Assembly (NCBI GenBank): GCA_027347545.1
Contig: DAIEQT010000080.1
Span: 1 to 11,668, forward strand
DNA length: 11,668 bases
Direction: 5' to 3'
Source of the DNA: Ignavibacteria bacterium
GTDB taxonomy: Bacteria; Bacteroidota; Ignavibacteria; Ignavibacteriales; Melioribacteraceae
The position numbers and the translations under genes are program-made. Below the pieces are notes generated by a model. That model was given only the letters and a program-made list of their open reading frames with translations. It was not told the origin of the DNA and made no database searches. Positions 1-6,980 of the stretch are shown piece after piece (position 1 is the stretch's first letter; each line of letters begins with the position of its first letter).

Positions 1-1833
1 GGATTAAGCCCGGCAATTTCGATTGAACAAAAATCTACGCACGGCAATCCACGATCAACTGTTGGGACAGTAACAGAAATCTACGATTACCTTCGTTTAC
101 TTTTTGCACGTGTTGGAAAAGTAAACTGCTACAATTGCGGCAGACCGGTTGTAAAGCAATCCTCCGATCAAATAATTGAAACGGTTCTGAAAGAATTTTC
201 TGAAAAACGGATTGTTGTTCTCGCTCCGGTTATTCGTGGCAGAAAAGGACATTACCGCGAACTCTTCCAAGAAATTTTGCGGGATGGATTTATCCGCGCA
301 CGAGTGGATGGTGAAATAATTGAATTAAATGATGAAACTAAAGTTGACCGATATAAAACCCACGATATTGAAATTGTTGTTGACCGTTTGAAAGTAAATG
401 AGAAAGCTAGCTCTCGAGTAACGGAATCAATTGAAGTTGCTCTAAACTATGGCAACGGAAATGTAATTGTTAATGATGGAGAAAAGGATTTTGTCTATAG
501 CCGAAACTTTGCTTGTCTTCATTGCGGAATTGGCTTTTCAGAATTAGCGCCAAATTCTTTTTCGTTCAATTCACCTTACGGCTCTTGCCCGGATTGCGAT
601 GGGCTTGGCGAGAAGCGTGAACTTGATATGAATTTGATTATACCGGATTGGGATAAAACAATTAACGAAGAGGGAATCGCAGCTATTGGCAAACCGAGAA
701 GCACTTGGTTCTTTAATCAGTTGCAAATTATTGCAGAAAAATTTGGCTTTACTTACGATACAAAGTTGAAAGAACTTTCTAAAGAACAACTTGATGTTCT
801 ACTCAACGGTACAAAAGAGAAAATTCCTTTCACATATACATACGGAGGCGGCAAGCAAGTAACTTATATGCACAAGTTTAATGGTGTGATGAACTATGTA
901 AACCATTATTACGAGAATACTTCGTCTAACAAAATTCGTGAGTGGGCTGAAGCTTACATGAATACAATGACTTGCTCAACGTGTAAAGGTGGAAGACTAA
1001 AAAAAGAATCTCTTGCAATTACACTTAATGAGCTAAACATCGCGCAAGTTTCTGCGCAATCAATTGATAAAGCGAAAGAGTACTTCAATTCTCTGAAGTT
1101 GACTGAAAGAGAAAAATTAATTGCCACACAAATTCTGAAAGAGATTACTTCGCGTTTAGATTTTCTTCTCAACGTTGGCTTGGATTATCTAACTTTAGAT
1201 CGCTCCGCCAGAACACTTTCCGGAGGTGAATCTCAGCGAATCCGTTTAGCAACGCAAATTGGTTCGCAACTCGCCGGAGTACTTTATGTTTTAGATGAAC
1301 CGAGCATAGGTTTGCATCAATCAGATAATGTTAAGCTGATTAACTCGCTTAAAAATTTGCGCGATCTTGGCAACACAGTAATTGTAGTTGAACATGACCG
1401 CGAAACGATTGAGAGTGCAGATTACATTGTTGATCTTGGTCCACGAGCCGGTGTGCATGGCGGCGAAGTTGTTTTGCAAGGAGAGACAAAGAGTTTTCTC
1501 AAAACCAAAAAAGTAAATCAATCATTAACGCTTGAGTACTTAAGAGACAGAAAGCAAATTGAATACAATTCCGAAAGAAGAAAAGGAAGCGGAAAAAGTA
1601 TTGAGCTGAAAAAAGCGGGCGGAAATAATCTTAAGGATGTTAATCTCAAAATTCATCTTGGTACTTTTACGGCGGTTACCGGAGTTAGCGGTTCGGGGAA
1701 ATCCTCACTGATAAACGAAACACTTGTAAAAATTTTGATGAAGAAAATCTACAACTCTAAAGTTGTGCCGCTTGCTTACAGAGAAATTCTTGGACTTGAA
1801 CACGTTGATAAGGTAATTGAGATTGATCAATAG
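1..1833 (+). CDS. uvrA: UvrA excinuclease ATPase subunit, part before an in-frame TAG (5' end outside window)
   Basis: UvrA is the damage-recognition ATPase of cytoplasmic nucleotide excision repair; it dimerises and loads UvrB onto lesions. The frame is open from base 1, which begins at the GLSPAISIEQK motif, about residue 79 of E. coli UvrA, so roughly 78 residues including the first Walker A lie upstream. Visible in order: the NPRSTVGT motif and DYLRLLFARVG; the first Zn module with Cys codons at 514, 523, 586 and 595 (CxxC pairs around PYG); the first ABC signature LSGGESQR (1216-1239) followed by a Walker B with LDEPSIGLHQ; and the second Walker A, GVSGSGKSS (1681-1707). The frame ends at a TAG inside the conserved IDQ(S)[13 protein letters not shown] motif. 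The homologous sequence resumes directly after it in the same frame, so a single sense codon has become a stop. This part alone lacks the C-terminal Zn module and the second signature, so it should not be functional unless the stop is read through or is a sequence error. Family identity is certain; functional status is open. Confidence 0.93.
   Translation, partial: GLSPAISIEQKSTHGNPRSTVGTVTEIYDYLRLLFARVGKVNCYNCGRPVVKQSSDQIIETVLKEFSEKRIVVLAPVIRGRKGHYRELFQEILRDGFIRARVDGEIIELNDETKVDRYKTHDIEIVVDRLKVNEKASSRVTESIEVALNYGNGNVIVNDGEKDFVYSRNFACLHCGIGFSELAPNSFSFNSPYGSCPDCDGLGEKRELDMNLIIPDWDKTINEEGIAAIGKPRSTWFFNQLQIIAEKFGFTYDTKLKELSKEQLDVLLNGTKEKIPFTYTYGGGKQVTYMHKFNGVMNYVNHYYENTSSNKIREWAEAYMNTMTCSTCKGGRLKKESLAITLNELNIAQVSAQSIDKAKEYFNSLKLTEREKLIATQILKEITSRLDFLLNVGLDYLTLDRSARTLSGGESQRIRLATQIGSQLAGVLYVLDEPSIGLHQSDNVKLINSLKNLRDLGNTVIVVEHDRETIESADYIVDLGPRAGVHGGEVVLQGETKSFLKTKKVNQSLTLEYLRDRKQIEYNSERRKGSGKSIELKKAGGNNLKDVNLKIHLGTFTAVTGVSGSGKSSLINETLVKILMKKIYNSKVVPLAYREILGLEHVDKVIEIDQ
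1831..1833 (+). other. In-frame amber (TAG) codon in uvrA
   Basis: The codons read I-D-Q-stop-P-I-G-R-T-P-R, where UvrA proteins have an almost invariant serine at the stop position. A single C-to-A change (TCG to TAG) explains it. There is no frameshift, since frame 1 continues with perfect UvrA similarity on both sides. TAG also ends uvrA itself (2590-2592) and rdgB (4871-4873), so TAG is an ordinary stop in this genome and general recoding is unlikely. The options are a real nonsense mutation, a base-calling or assembly error, or local suppression. Confidence 0.9.
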
Positions 1834-2592
1834 CCGATTGGAAGAACACCGCGTTCAAATCCGGCAACATACACCGGCTTGTTCACTCATATTAGGGATT
1901 TGTTTGCGCAGCTTCCGGAATCTAAAATGCGCGGCTATGCTGCCGGGCGTTTCAGTTTTAATGTTAGCGGCGGAAGATGCGAAGGATGCGAAGGCGACGG
2001 CTTAAAAAAAATTGAGATGAATTTTCTTCCAAATGTTTACGTGCTTTGCGAAGTTTGCAACGGCAAGCGTTATAATCGTGAGACTCTGGAAATTCTTTAC
2101 AAAACAAAAACTATATCGGACATTTTAGATATGACCGTTGAAGAGTCGGTTGGATTCTTCGAAGATTATCCGGCGCTTCAAAGAAAAGTTAAAGCGCTAA
2201 ATGATGTTGGACTTGGTTACATTAAACTTGGTCAGCAAGCTACTACTTTGAGCGGCGGCGAAGCACAGCGTGTTAAACTTGCAACCGAGTTAAGTAAAGT
2301 TCAAACCGGTAACACAATTTATATTTTGGATGAACCCACAACCGGACTTCACTTTGAAGATGTAAACATTTTGCTGAAAGTACTTAACCAGCTTGTGGAA
2401 AAAGGGAACACAGTAATTGTAGTAGAGCATAATCTGGATGTAATCAAAGTTGCCGATCACGTGATTGATCTTGGTCCAGGCGGCGGTGAGTATGGCGGAA
2501 AAATAATTGCAACCGGAACACCGGAAGATGTTTCAGAAAATCCGCTGAGTTTAACCGGGAAATTTTTAAAGAAAGAATTACAGAGAAAGTAG
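1834..2592 (+). pseudogene. uvrA: UvrA, C-terminal part after the in-frame TAG
   Basis: This is the direct in-frame continuation of the upstream uvrA frame. It holds [15 protein letters not shown], then the C-terminal Zn module with Cys codons at 1978, 1987, 2047 and 2056 (CxxC, 19 residues, CxxC, the spacing of E. coli Cys740-766), the second ABC signature LSGGEAQR (2248-2271), and Walker B with LDEPTTGLH (about 2317-2360). The two parts plus the missing start total about 941 residues, matching the usual UvrA length, so nothing else is lost. There is no convincing restart: the first in-frame candidate is a TTG at 1879 that encodes a conserved Leu, and the first in-frame ATG (1927) encodes a Met inside a conserved stretch. 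Neither has a ribosome binding site. A restarted product would lack Walker A of this ATPase domain. If the TAG is an artefact, positions 1-2592 are one normal CDS. Confidence 0.9.
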
Positions 2593-2599
2593 AGGATAA

Positions 2600-2974
2600 A
2601 TGAAAACTACCGTAAACGAATTTCGCTCTTACCGGGCAGAAATGAACGAACGAATTTTGAATTCCGGCTTCCGGGATTACAACAAGTTCTTTGCCCTTGA
2701 TAACAAATCTTACGTTGACGGAGCCTTGAACGCCAAGACAAAAGAATTGATGGGACTGGTCGCTTCAATGGTTTTGCGCTGCAATGATTGCATATTCTAT
2801 CATGTTGACCGCGCAATTCAAGAAGGAGCGACAGAACAAGAACTGTACGAATCATTTAACATTGCGCTGATAGTTGGCGGCTCGATTGTAATTCCTCATT
2901 TACGCTACGCAATTGAAAAAATGGATGAACTTTTTGTTGAGAGAAAAAATGAAAGCCAAACTTCTAATCCCTAA
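2600..2974 (+). CDS. Carboxymuconolactone decarboxylase family protein, AhpD-like
   Basis: This is a 124-residue all-helical protein of the CMD/AhpD fold. It carries the AhpD-type redox motif E49-x11-C61-x2-C64-x3-H68, the same spacing as Glu118, Cys130, Cys133 and His137 of mycobacterial AhpD. That supports a thiol-based oxidoreductase or peroxidase-partner role rather than true carboxymuconolactone decarboxylation; the actual substrate cannot be read from sequence. The ATG at 2600 lies 7 bases after the uvrA stop, and an AGAGG sequence straddling that stop serves as ribosome binding site, so it is probably co-transcribed with uvrA. Its last 26 bases overlap the start of the amidohydrolase, suggesting coupled translation. 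There is no signal peptide, so the protein is cytoplasmic. Single-domain family members this short are common. Family assignment is firm; physiological role is not. Confidence 0.88.
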   Translation: MKTTVNEFRSYRAEMNERILNSGFRDYNKFFALDNKSYVDGALNAKTKELMGLVASMVLRCNDCIFYHVDRAIQEGATEQELYESFNIALIVGGSIVIPHLRYAIEKMDELFVERKNESQTSNP

Positions 2975-4286
2975 GCAAGTTGTAACTGTAAATCTGCAAA
3001 ACGAGGTACTTATAAATCACGCGGTTGAAATTTCCGGCAGAATAATTAGAAGGATTGAACCGCTGCAAAATTTTCAGCAAAGTGACTATGAAGTTCTGGA
3101 TTATTCAAACTACACACTCATTCCGGGATTCGTTCAGACTCATATTCATCTTTGCCAAACATTGTTCCGCGGATTTGCAGATGATCTTGAGTTGCTCGAT
3201 TGGCTTCAGAAAAGAATCTTCCCGTTTGAAAATTCACACAACAAAGAATCGCTGAGAATCTCTGCTCAATTAGGAATAAATGATTTACTCACTGGCGGAA
3301 CAACCACACTTCTTGATATGGGAACGCTTCGGCATCAAGAAGTAATTTTTGAAGAACTAATTAATTCCGGAATTAGAGCGTACGCCGGAAACTGTATGAT
3401 AGATCGGAATGAGTTGTATCCTAATTTCCGAGAAACAACCGAATGGAATTTGAAAGCGAGTTATGATTGGGCAAAGTCATTTCATAATTCGAACAATGGA
3501 AAAGTTAAGTATGGTTTTGCGCCCCGCTTTGTCCTTTCTTGTTCAGAAAATCTTCTTAAAGAAACAAAAGAAATGATGAAAGATTTTCCCGGCTCGGTTT
3601 TGCACACTCACTCTTCGGAAAATAAAAAAGAAGTTGAAACTGTTAGAGCAATGACCGGAAAAGAAAATGTAGAGTATTTTGAATCAATCGGTTTGCTGGA
3701 TGATCATACGGTTCTGGCGCATTGTATTCATTTGAATGAAAACGAAATAAAATCACTAACGAAAAACGATGTTAGAATTTCTCATTGTCCTTCATCAAAT
3801 TTAAAACTTGGTTCGGGTGTAGCTAATATTCCAAGATACATCAATGAAGGAATTTCAGTCTCGCTCGGCGCTGATGGCGCGCCATGCAATAATGGTCTGA
3901 GCGCGTTTACTGAAATGCGTCATGCGGCTTTAATTCAAAAACAAATTCATGGTTCAACCGCTATGGATGCGCTTACTGTTTTTCGTTTGGCTACAATTGA
4001 AGGCGCAAAAGCTTTACATCTTAAAAATGAAATCGGAAGCATAGAGGTTGGTAAAAAAGCAGATCTTGTTTTATTAGATTTAGAAAAAGCTGATCAACCG
4101 ATGCAAATAAATGAGCAACAAATATATTCAAGCATCGTTTACTCAGCTTCAAAAGAAAATGTTAAAGCTGTATTTGTGGATGGAAAGTTGAAAGTTGAAA
4201 ATGGAAAGTCGCTGCTGTATGATGAAGCGGAGCTGGTTAATAATGGTAAAAATCAATTCACAGAATTATTAAAGAGGAATAATTGA
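2949..4286 (+). CDS. Amidohydrolase (TRZ/ATZ family), probable adenosine-moiety (MTA/SAH-type) deaminase
   Basis: This is a 445-residue metal-dependent hydrolase of the amidohydrolase superfamily, the subgroup containing MTA/SAH deaminase, TrzA and AtzB. After a short N-terminal beta segment, strand 1 carries the metal pair H65-x-H67 (PGFVQTHIHL). It is followed by TLFRGFADDLELLDWL, typical of this deaminase subgroup; H221-S-S-E224, matching the metal His and catalytic Glu of the Thermotoga SAH deaminase; H258 in LAHCIHL; and the catalytic Asp309 in LGADGAPCNN. The C-terminal GSIEVGKKADLVLLD closes the beta domain. The family hydrolyses exocyclic amino or chloro groups of purine or triazine rings. 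An adenosine derivative (5'-methylthioadenosine, S-adenosylhomocysteine or 5'-deoxyadenosine) is the best guess, but substrate is not resolvable. ATG 2949 fits the family N-terminus (MKAKLLIPKQVV); an upstream TTG at 2913 is less likely. It overlaps both neighbours, so it sits within one operon. Confidence 0.87.
   Translation: MKAKLLIPKQVVTVNLQNEVLINHAVEISGRIIRRIEPLQNFQQSDYEVLDYSNYTLIPGFVQTHIHLCQTLFRGFADDLELLDWLQKRIFPFENSHNKESLRISAQLGINDLLTGGTTTLLDMGTLRHQEVIFEELINSGIRAYAGNCMIDRNELYPNFRETTEWNLKASYDWAKSFHNSNNGKVKYGFAPRFVLSCSENLLKETKEMMKDFPGSVLHTHSSENKKEVETVRAMTGKENVEYFESIGLLDDHTVLAHCIHLNENEIKSLTKNDVRISHCPSSNLKLGSGVANIPRYINEGISVSLGADGAPCNNGLSAFTEMRHAALIQKQIHGSTAMDALTVFRLATIEGAKALHLKNEIGSIEVGKKADLVLLDLEKADQPMQINEQQIYSSIVYSASKENVKAVFVDGKLKVENGKSLLYDEAELVNNGKNQFTELLKRNN
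4274..4278 (+). promoter_or_regulatory. Ribosome binding site of rdgB
   Basis: GAGGA (inside AAAGAGGA) lies 4 bases before the TTG at 4283, within the last codons of the amidohydrolase. It is one of the stronger Shine-Dalgarno sequences in the window and supports the TTG start, since no ATG exists at the expected N-terminus. Confidence 0.7.
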
Positions 4287-4873
4287 AAGTAGTTTGTGCA
4301 ACACAGAACAAAGGAAAAGCTCAAGAAGTGAAAAATCTTTTTGAAGGAACAGATATCGAAATTGTATCGCTAGCCGATTTAAAAAATAATATTGACGTTG
4401 AAGAAACCGGTACTACGTTTTATGAAAATGCACTGCTCAAAGCGAAAACGATTTACGAGATTTATAAATTGCCGGTTATTTCGGATGATTCCGGTTTGGA
4501 AATAAAGCAGCTCGGCGGACGACCAGGAGTTTATTCCGCTCGTTATGCTGGAGAGAATTGCACCTACGATGACAACAATAAAAAAGTAACTGAAGAGTTG
4601 AAATCATACAGACAACCACACAGAGCAAAGTTTGTCTCGCAAGCAATTTATTACGATGGGAAAGAAATTCTTTCTTTCATCGGCGAATTGCCCGGCAGAA
4701 TGATTGATAAACAGCGCGGCAATTTTGGGTTTGGCTACGATCCTATTTTTGTGCCGGATGGTTTTGCAAATACTTTGGCGGAATTAACACTTGAAGAAAA
4801 GAATGTAATAAGTCACCGCGCTAAATCTTTCGAAAAACTTAAAAATAAATTGATGGAAAGAAACAGCAAGTAG
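4283..4873 (+). CDS. rdgB: XTP/dITP diphosphatase (non-canonical purine NTP pyrophosphatase, RdgB/HAM1)
   Basis: RdgB hydrolyses dITP, ITP and XTP to monophosphates, removing deaminated purines from the nucleotide pool in the cytoplasm. The 196-residue length is standard. Visible motifs: the N-terminal substrate loop T7-Q-N9-K10-G-K; E41 in the EETG turn; SDDSGL (67-72) with the catalytic Asp69; GGRPGVYSARYAG (78-90); GFGYDPIF (149-156); and SHRAKSF (177-183). The start is a TTG whose last two bases plus the next A form the TGA stop of the amidohydrolase, a 4-base TTGA overlap implying translational coupling. The ribosome binding site at 4274-4278 and the exact family N-terminus (MKVVCATQNKGK) support this start. 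It ends with TAG, a second normal use of that codon here. Its place behind a probable deaminase and uvrA fits a nucleotide-maintenance theme, which is inference. Confidence 0.95.
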   Translation: MKVVCATQNKGKAQEVKNLFEGTDIEIVSLADLKNNIDVEETGTTFYENALLKAKTIYEIYKLPVISDDSGLEIKQLGGRPGVYSARYAGENCTYDDNNKKVTEELKSYRQPHRAKFVSQAIYYDGKEILSFIGELPGRMIDKQRGNFGFGYDPIFVPDGFANTLAELTLEEKNVISHRAKSFEKLKNKLMERNSK

Positions 4874-4899
4874 TTCGTGAGTAAATAATTGCATTACTT

Positions 4900-4924
4900 T
4901 TTGCTGTATCACTTAATAGTTTTG
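4900..4924 (+). promoter_or_regulatory. Possible Bacteroidota-type promoter before the transporter
   Basis: The 76-base gap after rdgB contains TAGTTTTG (4917-4924), a match to the TAnnTTTG -7 box of Bacteroidota promoters. A TTTG at 4900-4903 precedes it, but the 13-base spacer is shorter than the usual 17-23, so this is only a weak candidate. A GAGGA at 4938-4942 is a good ribosome binding site for the ATG at 4950. Confidence 0.25.
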
Positions 4925-4949
4925 CTCTCACTCAATTGAGGATTTTAGG

Positions 4950-6146
4950 ATGGAGTGGATTTTACTTATCGGCTGGTTGATGATTATCAACGGCGCATTG
5001 GGCGGACAATACATTCTAAACTGGATGGGAAACCAGCCAAAATTTGTCGGCGATCAGCCTGTTGGTGTTTCTCCTGGTGTAATGACTTGGTGGCGCGAAC
5101 TTTCCAAATTGGTTTGGGCTTTAATAGCTGTGACCATTGAAGTTATTCGCGGCAAGGAATTAAAATATTTATTGCCCGGCGCTGCCGCGATGATTACAAT
5201 TACAATTTGTGCTTTTACCGGAGTTATAGAAAACATCGGCTTCTTTTACTTGCCAAAATATTATTCACCGCATCTTTATGCCCCTTACGTAAATGTTTAC
5301 CTCGTTATGCTTCCGTTTCTCGGCAAACTCATGTTCAATGCTACCATTAGAAAAGAACATTGGATTGGAATCTCGCTTGTCGTTATTGGTCTCGGTGTTC
5401 CGCACCTTCCAAGAATGTTTGGACACAGTTCCCATCCAAACGAAGTTTTGGATTTCACGGCAATTCTTTGGGTGATTATAATTAACTGTTGTTTGTGCTC
5501 TCAGCAAATTCTTAACAATAAGACTGTTCAACTTGCCGCAAAGGGTGTTGGTCCAAACGCGTTAGTAATGTGGCGTGAGATTTGGAAAATGGTTTTCATT
5601 TGGTCGGCATTAGTGATCTTTCCGCTTGTTGGTAGTTTTTTGCATGTCAACTTTCCTCAAAGTGTTCCGGTAGATAAATTTGAAACAAGAGTTTTATCAA
5701 AAGTTGATGAAAGCAATAAAGCCTTCTTACTTTCTTACTATGAAAAATCGGGTGATGAATATGTGATTAACAAATCAGTGCCGGAACAATCTGAAGAAAA
5801 AATCAAAGCAATTATCTCCGATGTTGGCTACAACCGCTTCTTTGCTTTGTTCGATGGAAGCATCATCCCTAAAAATTGGTGGCCTATTTTGTTTGTAGTT
5901 CTCGCCGGATTAACCGGTTACATCTATAGTTTTGGCTTCTTCAAACTTTCAAAATTTGCGGCTCACTATTGGGTACCTTACACAAACATCTGGCTTGCAG
6001 TTTTACCTTTTGTAATGTTTCTCTTCGGCAAGGAAGTTACTTCGTTCCAAATAATCGGTGCAGCAGTTACATCGCTCGGTTTGATCGTTGGCGTCTCAGA
6101 TCATAAGCGGAACAAAGTTGAGGAGATAGCAAAGAAGAATAATTAA
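4950..6146 (+). CDS. DMT/EamA-like 10-helix membrane transporter with a large central insertion, substrate unknown
   Basis: This is a 398-residue integral inner-membrane protein. Hydrophobic segments lie at about 2-20, 46-66, 72-95, 106-128, 134-152, 168-186, 205-228, 310-332, 340-360 and 365-384, giving ten helices. The two halves are an internal duplication. WWRELSKLVWAL (47-58) matches MWREIWKMVFIW (207-218), and IGFFYLPKYYSPHLYAPYVN (96-115) matches FGFFKLSKFAAHYWVPYTN (328-346); each half ends in a helix running to about GLGV or GLIVGV. Two five-helix repeats are the hallmark of the drug/metabolite transporter superfamily (EamA, RhaT, nucleotide-sugar carriers). Between helices 7 and 8 is a roughly 75-residue charged soluble stretch (about 232-308) not found in the first half. 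The substrate cannot be inferred. It is followed 15 bases later by a lipoprotein gene, probably co-transcribed. Membrane protein: near certain. DMT affiliation: likely. Confidence 0.7.
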   Translation: MEWILLIGWLMIINGALGGQYILNWMGNQPKFVGDQPVGVSPGVMTWWRELSKLVWALIAVTIEVIRGKELKYLLPGAAAMITITICAFTGVIENIGFFYLPKYYSPHLYAPYVNVYLVMLPFLGKLMFNATIRKEHWIGISLVVIGLGVPHLPRMFGHSSHPNEVLDFTAILWVIIINCCLCSQQILNNKTVQLAAKGVGPNALVMWREIWKMVFIWSALVIFPLVGSFLHVNFPQSVPVDKFETRVLSKVDESNKAFLLSYYEKSGDEYVINKSVPEQSEEKIKAIISDVGYNRFFALFDGSIIPKNWWPILFVVLAGLTGYIYSFGFFKLSKFAAHYWVPYTNIWLAVLPFVMFLFGKEVTSFQIIGAAVTSLGLIVGVSDHKRNKVEEIAKKNN

Positions 6147-6161
6147 TTGGTGGGATAGATT

Positions 6162-6548
6162 ATGATACAGAAGATTTTTGTTTCAAGAGCATTTTGCGGT
6201 ATTTGCATCGTATTGATTTTAGCGAATCTCAGTGGATGCTATTCAAATTTTCCGATTGAGTTTTCGAAGATTGACGACCACAAAGAGCTTTCAAAAATCA
6301 AATTAAAAAATAAAACGGAATACTACTTTGCAGACGGTGAGAACCAACTTCTATCAATTTCTGGTGATAAACTAACACTTATTGATAAGAATGGGATTCA
6401 GAAAACAATAAATTTTACAGATATCGAAGAATTCTATACTTATCGGGTTGATGGGACGAAAGTTGTTTTCAGTGTATTTTGGATTGCAATTGTTACGATA
6501 GCTTTACTGATTAAGATTTTGGGAATATCTTTTAGTCCCGGCGGATAA
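6162..6548 (+). CDS. Small putative lipoprotein with an additional C-terminal membrane segment
   Basis: I do not recognise this 128-residue protein. The N-terminus is a lipoprotein signal: basic start, a hydrophobic run (about 10-22) and the lipobox L23-S-G-C26, predicting lipidation at Cys26. The mature part (about 27-100) is small and polar with a beta-like stretch (EYYFADGENQLLSISGDKLTLID), which resembles short proteins that bind or sense at the membrane surface. A second hydrophobic helix spans about 101-121, unusual in a lipoprotein, and suggests that the protein is held in the inner membrane at both ends. The ATG at 6162 has a GGTGGGA ribosome binding site (6149-6155). The gene starts 15 bases after the transporter stop, so it may be an accessory or partner of the transporter. 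Expression as protein is likely; function is unknown. Confidence 0.72.
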   Translation: MIQKIFVSRAFCGICIVLILANLSGCYSNFPIEFSKIDDHKELSKIKLKNKTEYYFADGENQLLSISGDKLTLIDKNGIQKTINFTDIEEFYTYRVDGTKVVFSVFWIAIVTIALLIKILGISFSPGG

Positions 6549-6616
6549 GAATATATCTTGTGCATGGAAGTTATTTAACGTTTTTTATCAGTCAATAATC
6601 GCATCTTCGTAAAATA

Positions 6617-6645
6617 TTTAGGAAGGGTTTCAGACCCTTCCTAAA
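6617..6645. repeat. REP-like palindrome A, 12-base perfect arms
   Basis: TTTAGGAAGGGT (6617-6628) is the exact reverse complement of ACCCTTCCTAAA (6634-6645), with a 5-base loop. It begins 68 bases after the lipoprotein stop. As RNA it would form a stable GC-cored hairpin and may also act as a terminator, although only a short A-rich tail follows rather than a T-tract. The centre GTTTCAGAC matches the centre of the next palindrome, which favours a repeat-family origin. Confidence 0.8.
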
Positions 6646-6655
6646 AAGCAATACC

Positions 6656-6674
6656 GTCGAGTCTTAGACTCGAC
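6656..6674. repeat. REP-like palindrome B, 9-base perfect arms
   Basis: GTCGAGTCT (6656-6664) and AGACTCGAC (6666-6674) are exact reverse complements around a single T. The centre GTCTTAGAC matches palindrome A's GTTTCAGAC at 7 of 9 bases, both changes being pyrimidine swaps. Only 10 bases separate the two, so together (6617-6674) they look like a paired REP-type element, of the kind mobilised by REP-associated transposases. No such transposase lies in this window. Confidence 0.75.
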
Positions 6675-6768
6675 CCTACAAAAGAGATTTAATTTGTTCC
6701 AATTTGCGCCGCTTTCATTCCGCTATATCCTTGCTAGTGTTCATTTCGCAACATTCTATGCACAACCG

Positions 6769-6807
6769 GACTATTGTGCACGGTAATGCAAAATAGTCTT
6801 GACTATT
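6769..6807. repeat. Alternating inverted repeat, three GACTATT/AATAGTC copies
   Basis: GACTATTGTGCA (6769-6780) pairs with TGCAAAATAGTC (6787-6798) at 11 of 12 positions around a 6-base loop. The second arm, AATAGTC (6792-6798), also pairs perfectly with a third copy, GACTATT (6801-6807), across only two bases. The two hairpins are mutually exclusive. This could be a decayed mobile element or a regulatory dyad ahead of the HEPN-MNT genes; nothing in the sequence decides between these. Confidence 0.6.
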
Positions 6808-6980
6808 CTGTAAAGCGCTGCATAAAAGCTGTAGTTAATGTTCGTTGATCATTCTGATATAATTCGAAAACGAGATAGATCACCGACTTAAGTGTAATTT
6901 CTTCAGAATGTATGGACAGTTCCAATTATTTTGACATAAGCAATGTAATCATTTATATTTCTTGCAAAGAATCACTTACA

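Larger units (their letters stand above)
6549..6980. other. Gene-free intergenic stretch with palindromic repeats
   Basis: About 430 bases separate the lipoprotein stop from the likely HEPN start. I see no credible gene: the in-frame extension upstream of the HEPN ATG (from an ATG at 6912) has no family similarity. The region holds three palindromic elements (6617-6645, 6656-6674, 6769-6807), described separately. A TATAAT at 6858-6863 could be a -10 box for the HEPN-MNT genes, but no good -35 element precedes it at the right distance. The remainder is AT-rich sequence without recognisable structure. Confidence 0.6.

Noticed and set aside
1..2592. Amber recoding or a selenocysteine/pyrrolysine-like codon as explanation of the uvrA TAG
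   Set aside because: TAG serves as a normal stop at the end of uvrA and rdgB, the missing residue is a serine, and no recoding signal is visible downstream.
1879..2592. Independent C-terminal UvrA-like gene starting at a TTG
   Set aside because: The TTG encodes a conserved leucine of UvrA, has no ribosome binding site, and the product would lack the Walker A of its ATPase domain.
2913..2948. Earlier TTG start for the amidohydrolase
   Set aside because: It would add 12 residues read out of frame inside the AhpD-like gene, without family similarity; the ATG at 2949 gives the expected N-terminus.
6912..6980. Longer HEPN protein starting at the ATG at 6912
   Set aside because: The extra 23 residues do not resemble the family and precede a typical HEPN start at the ATG at 6981.
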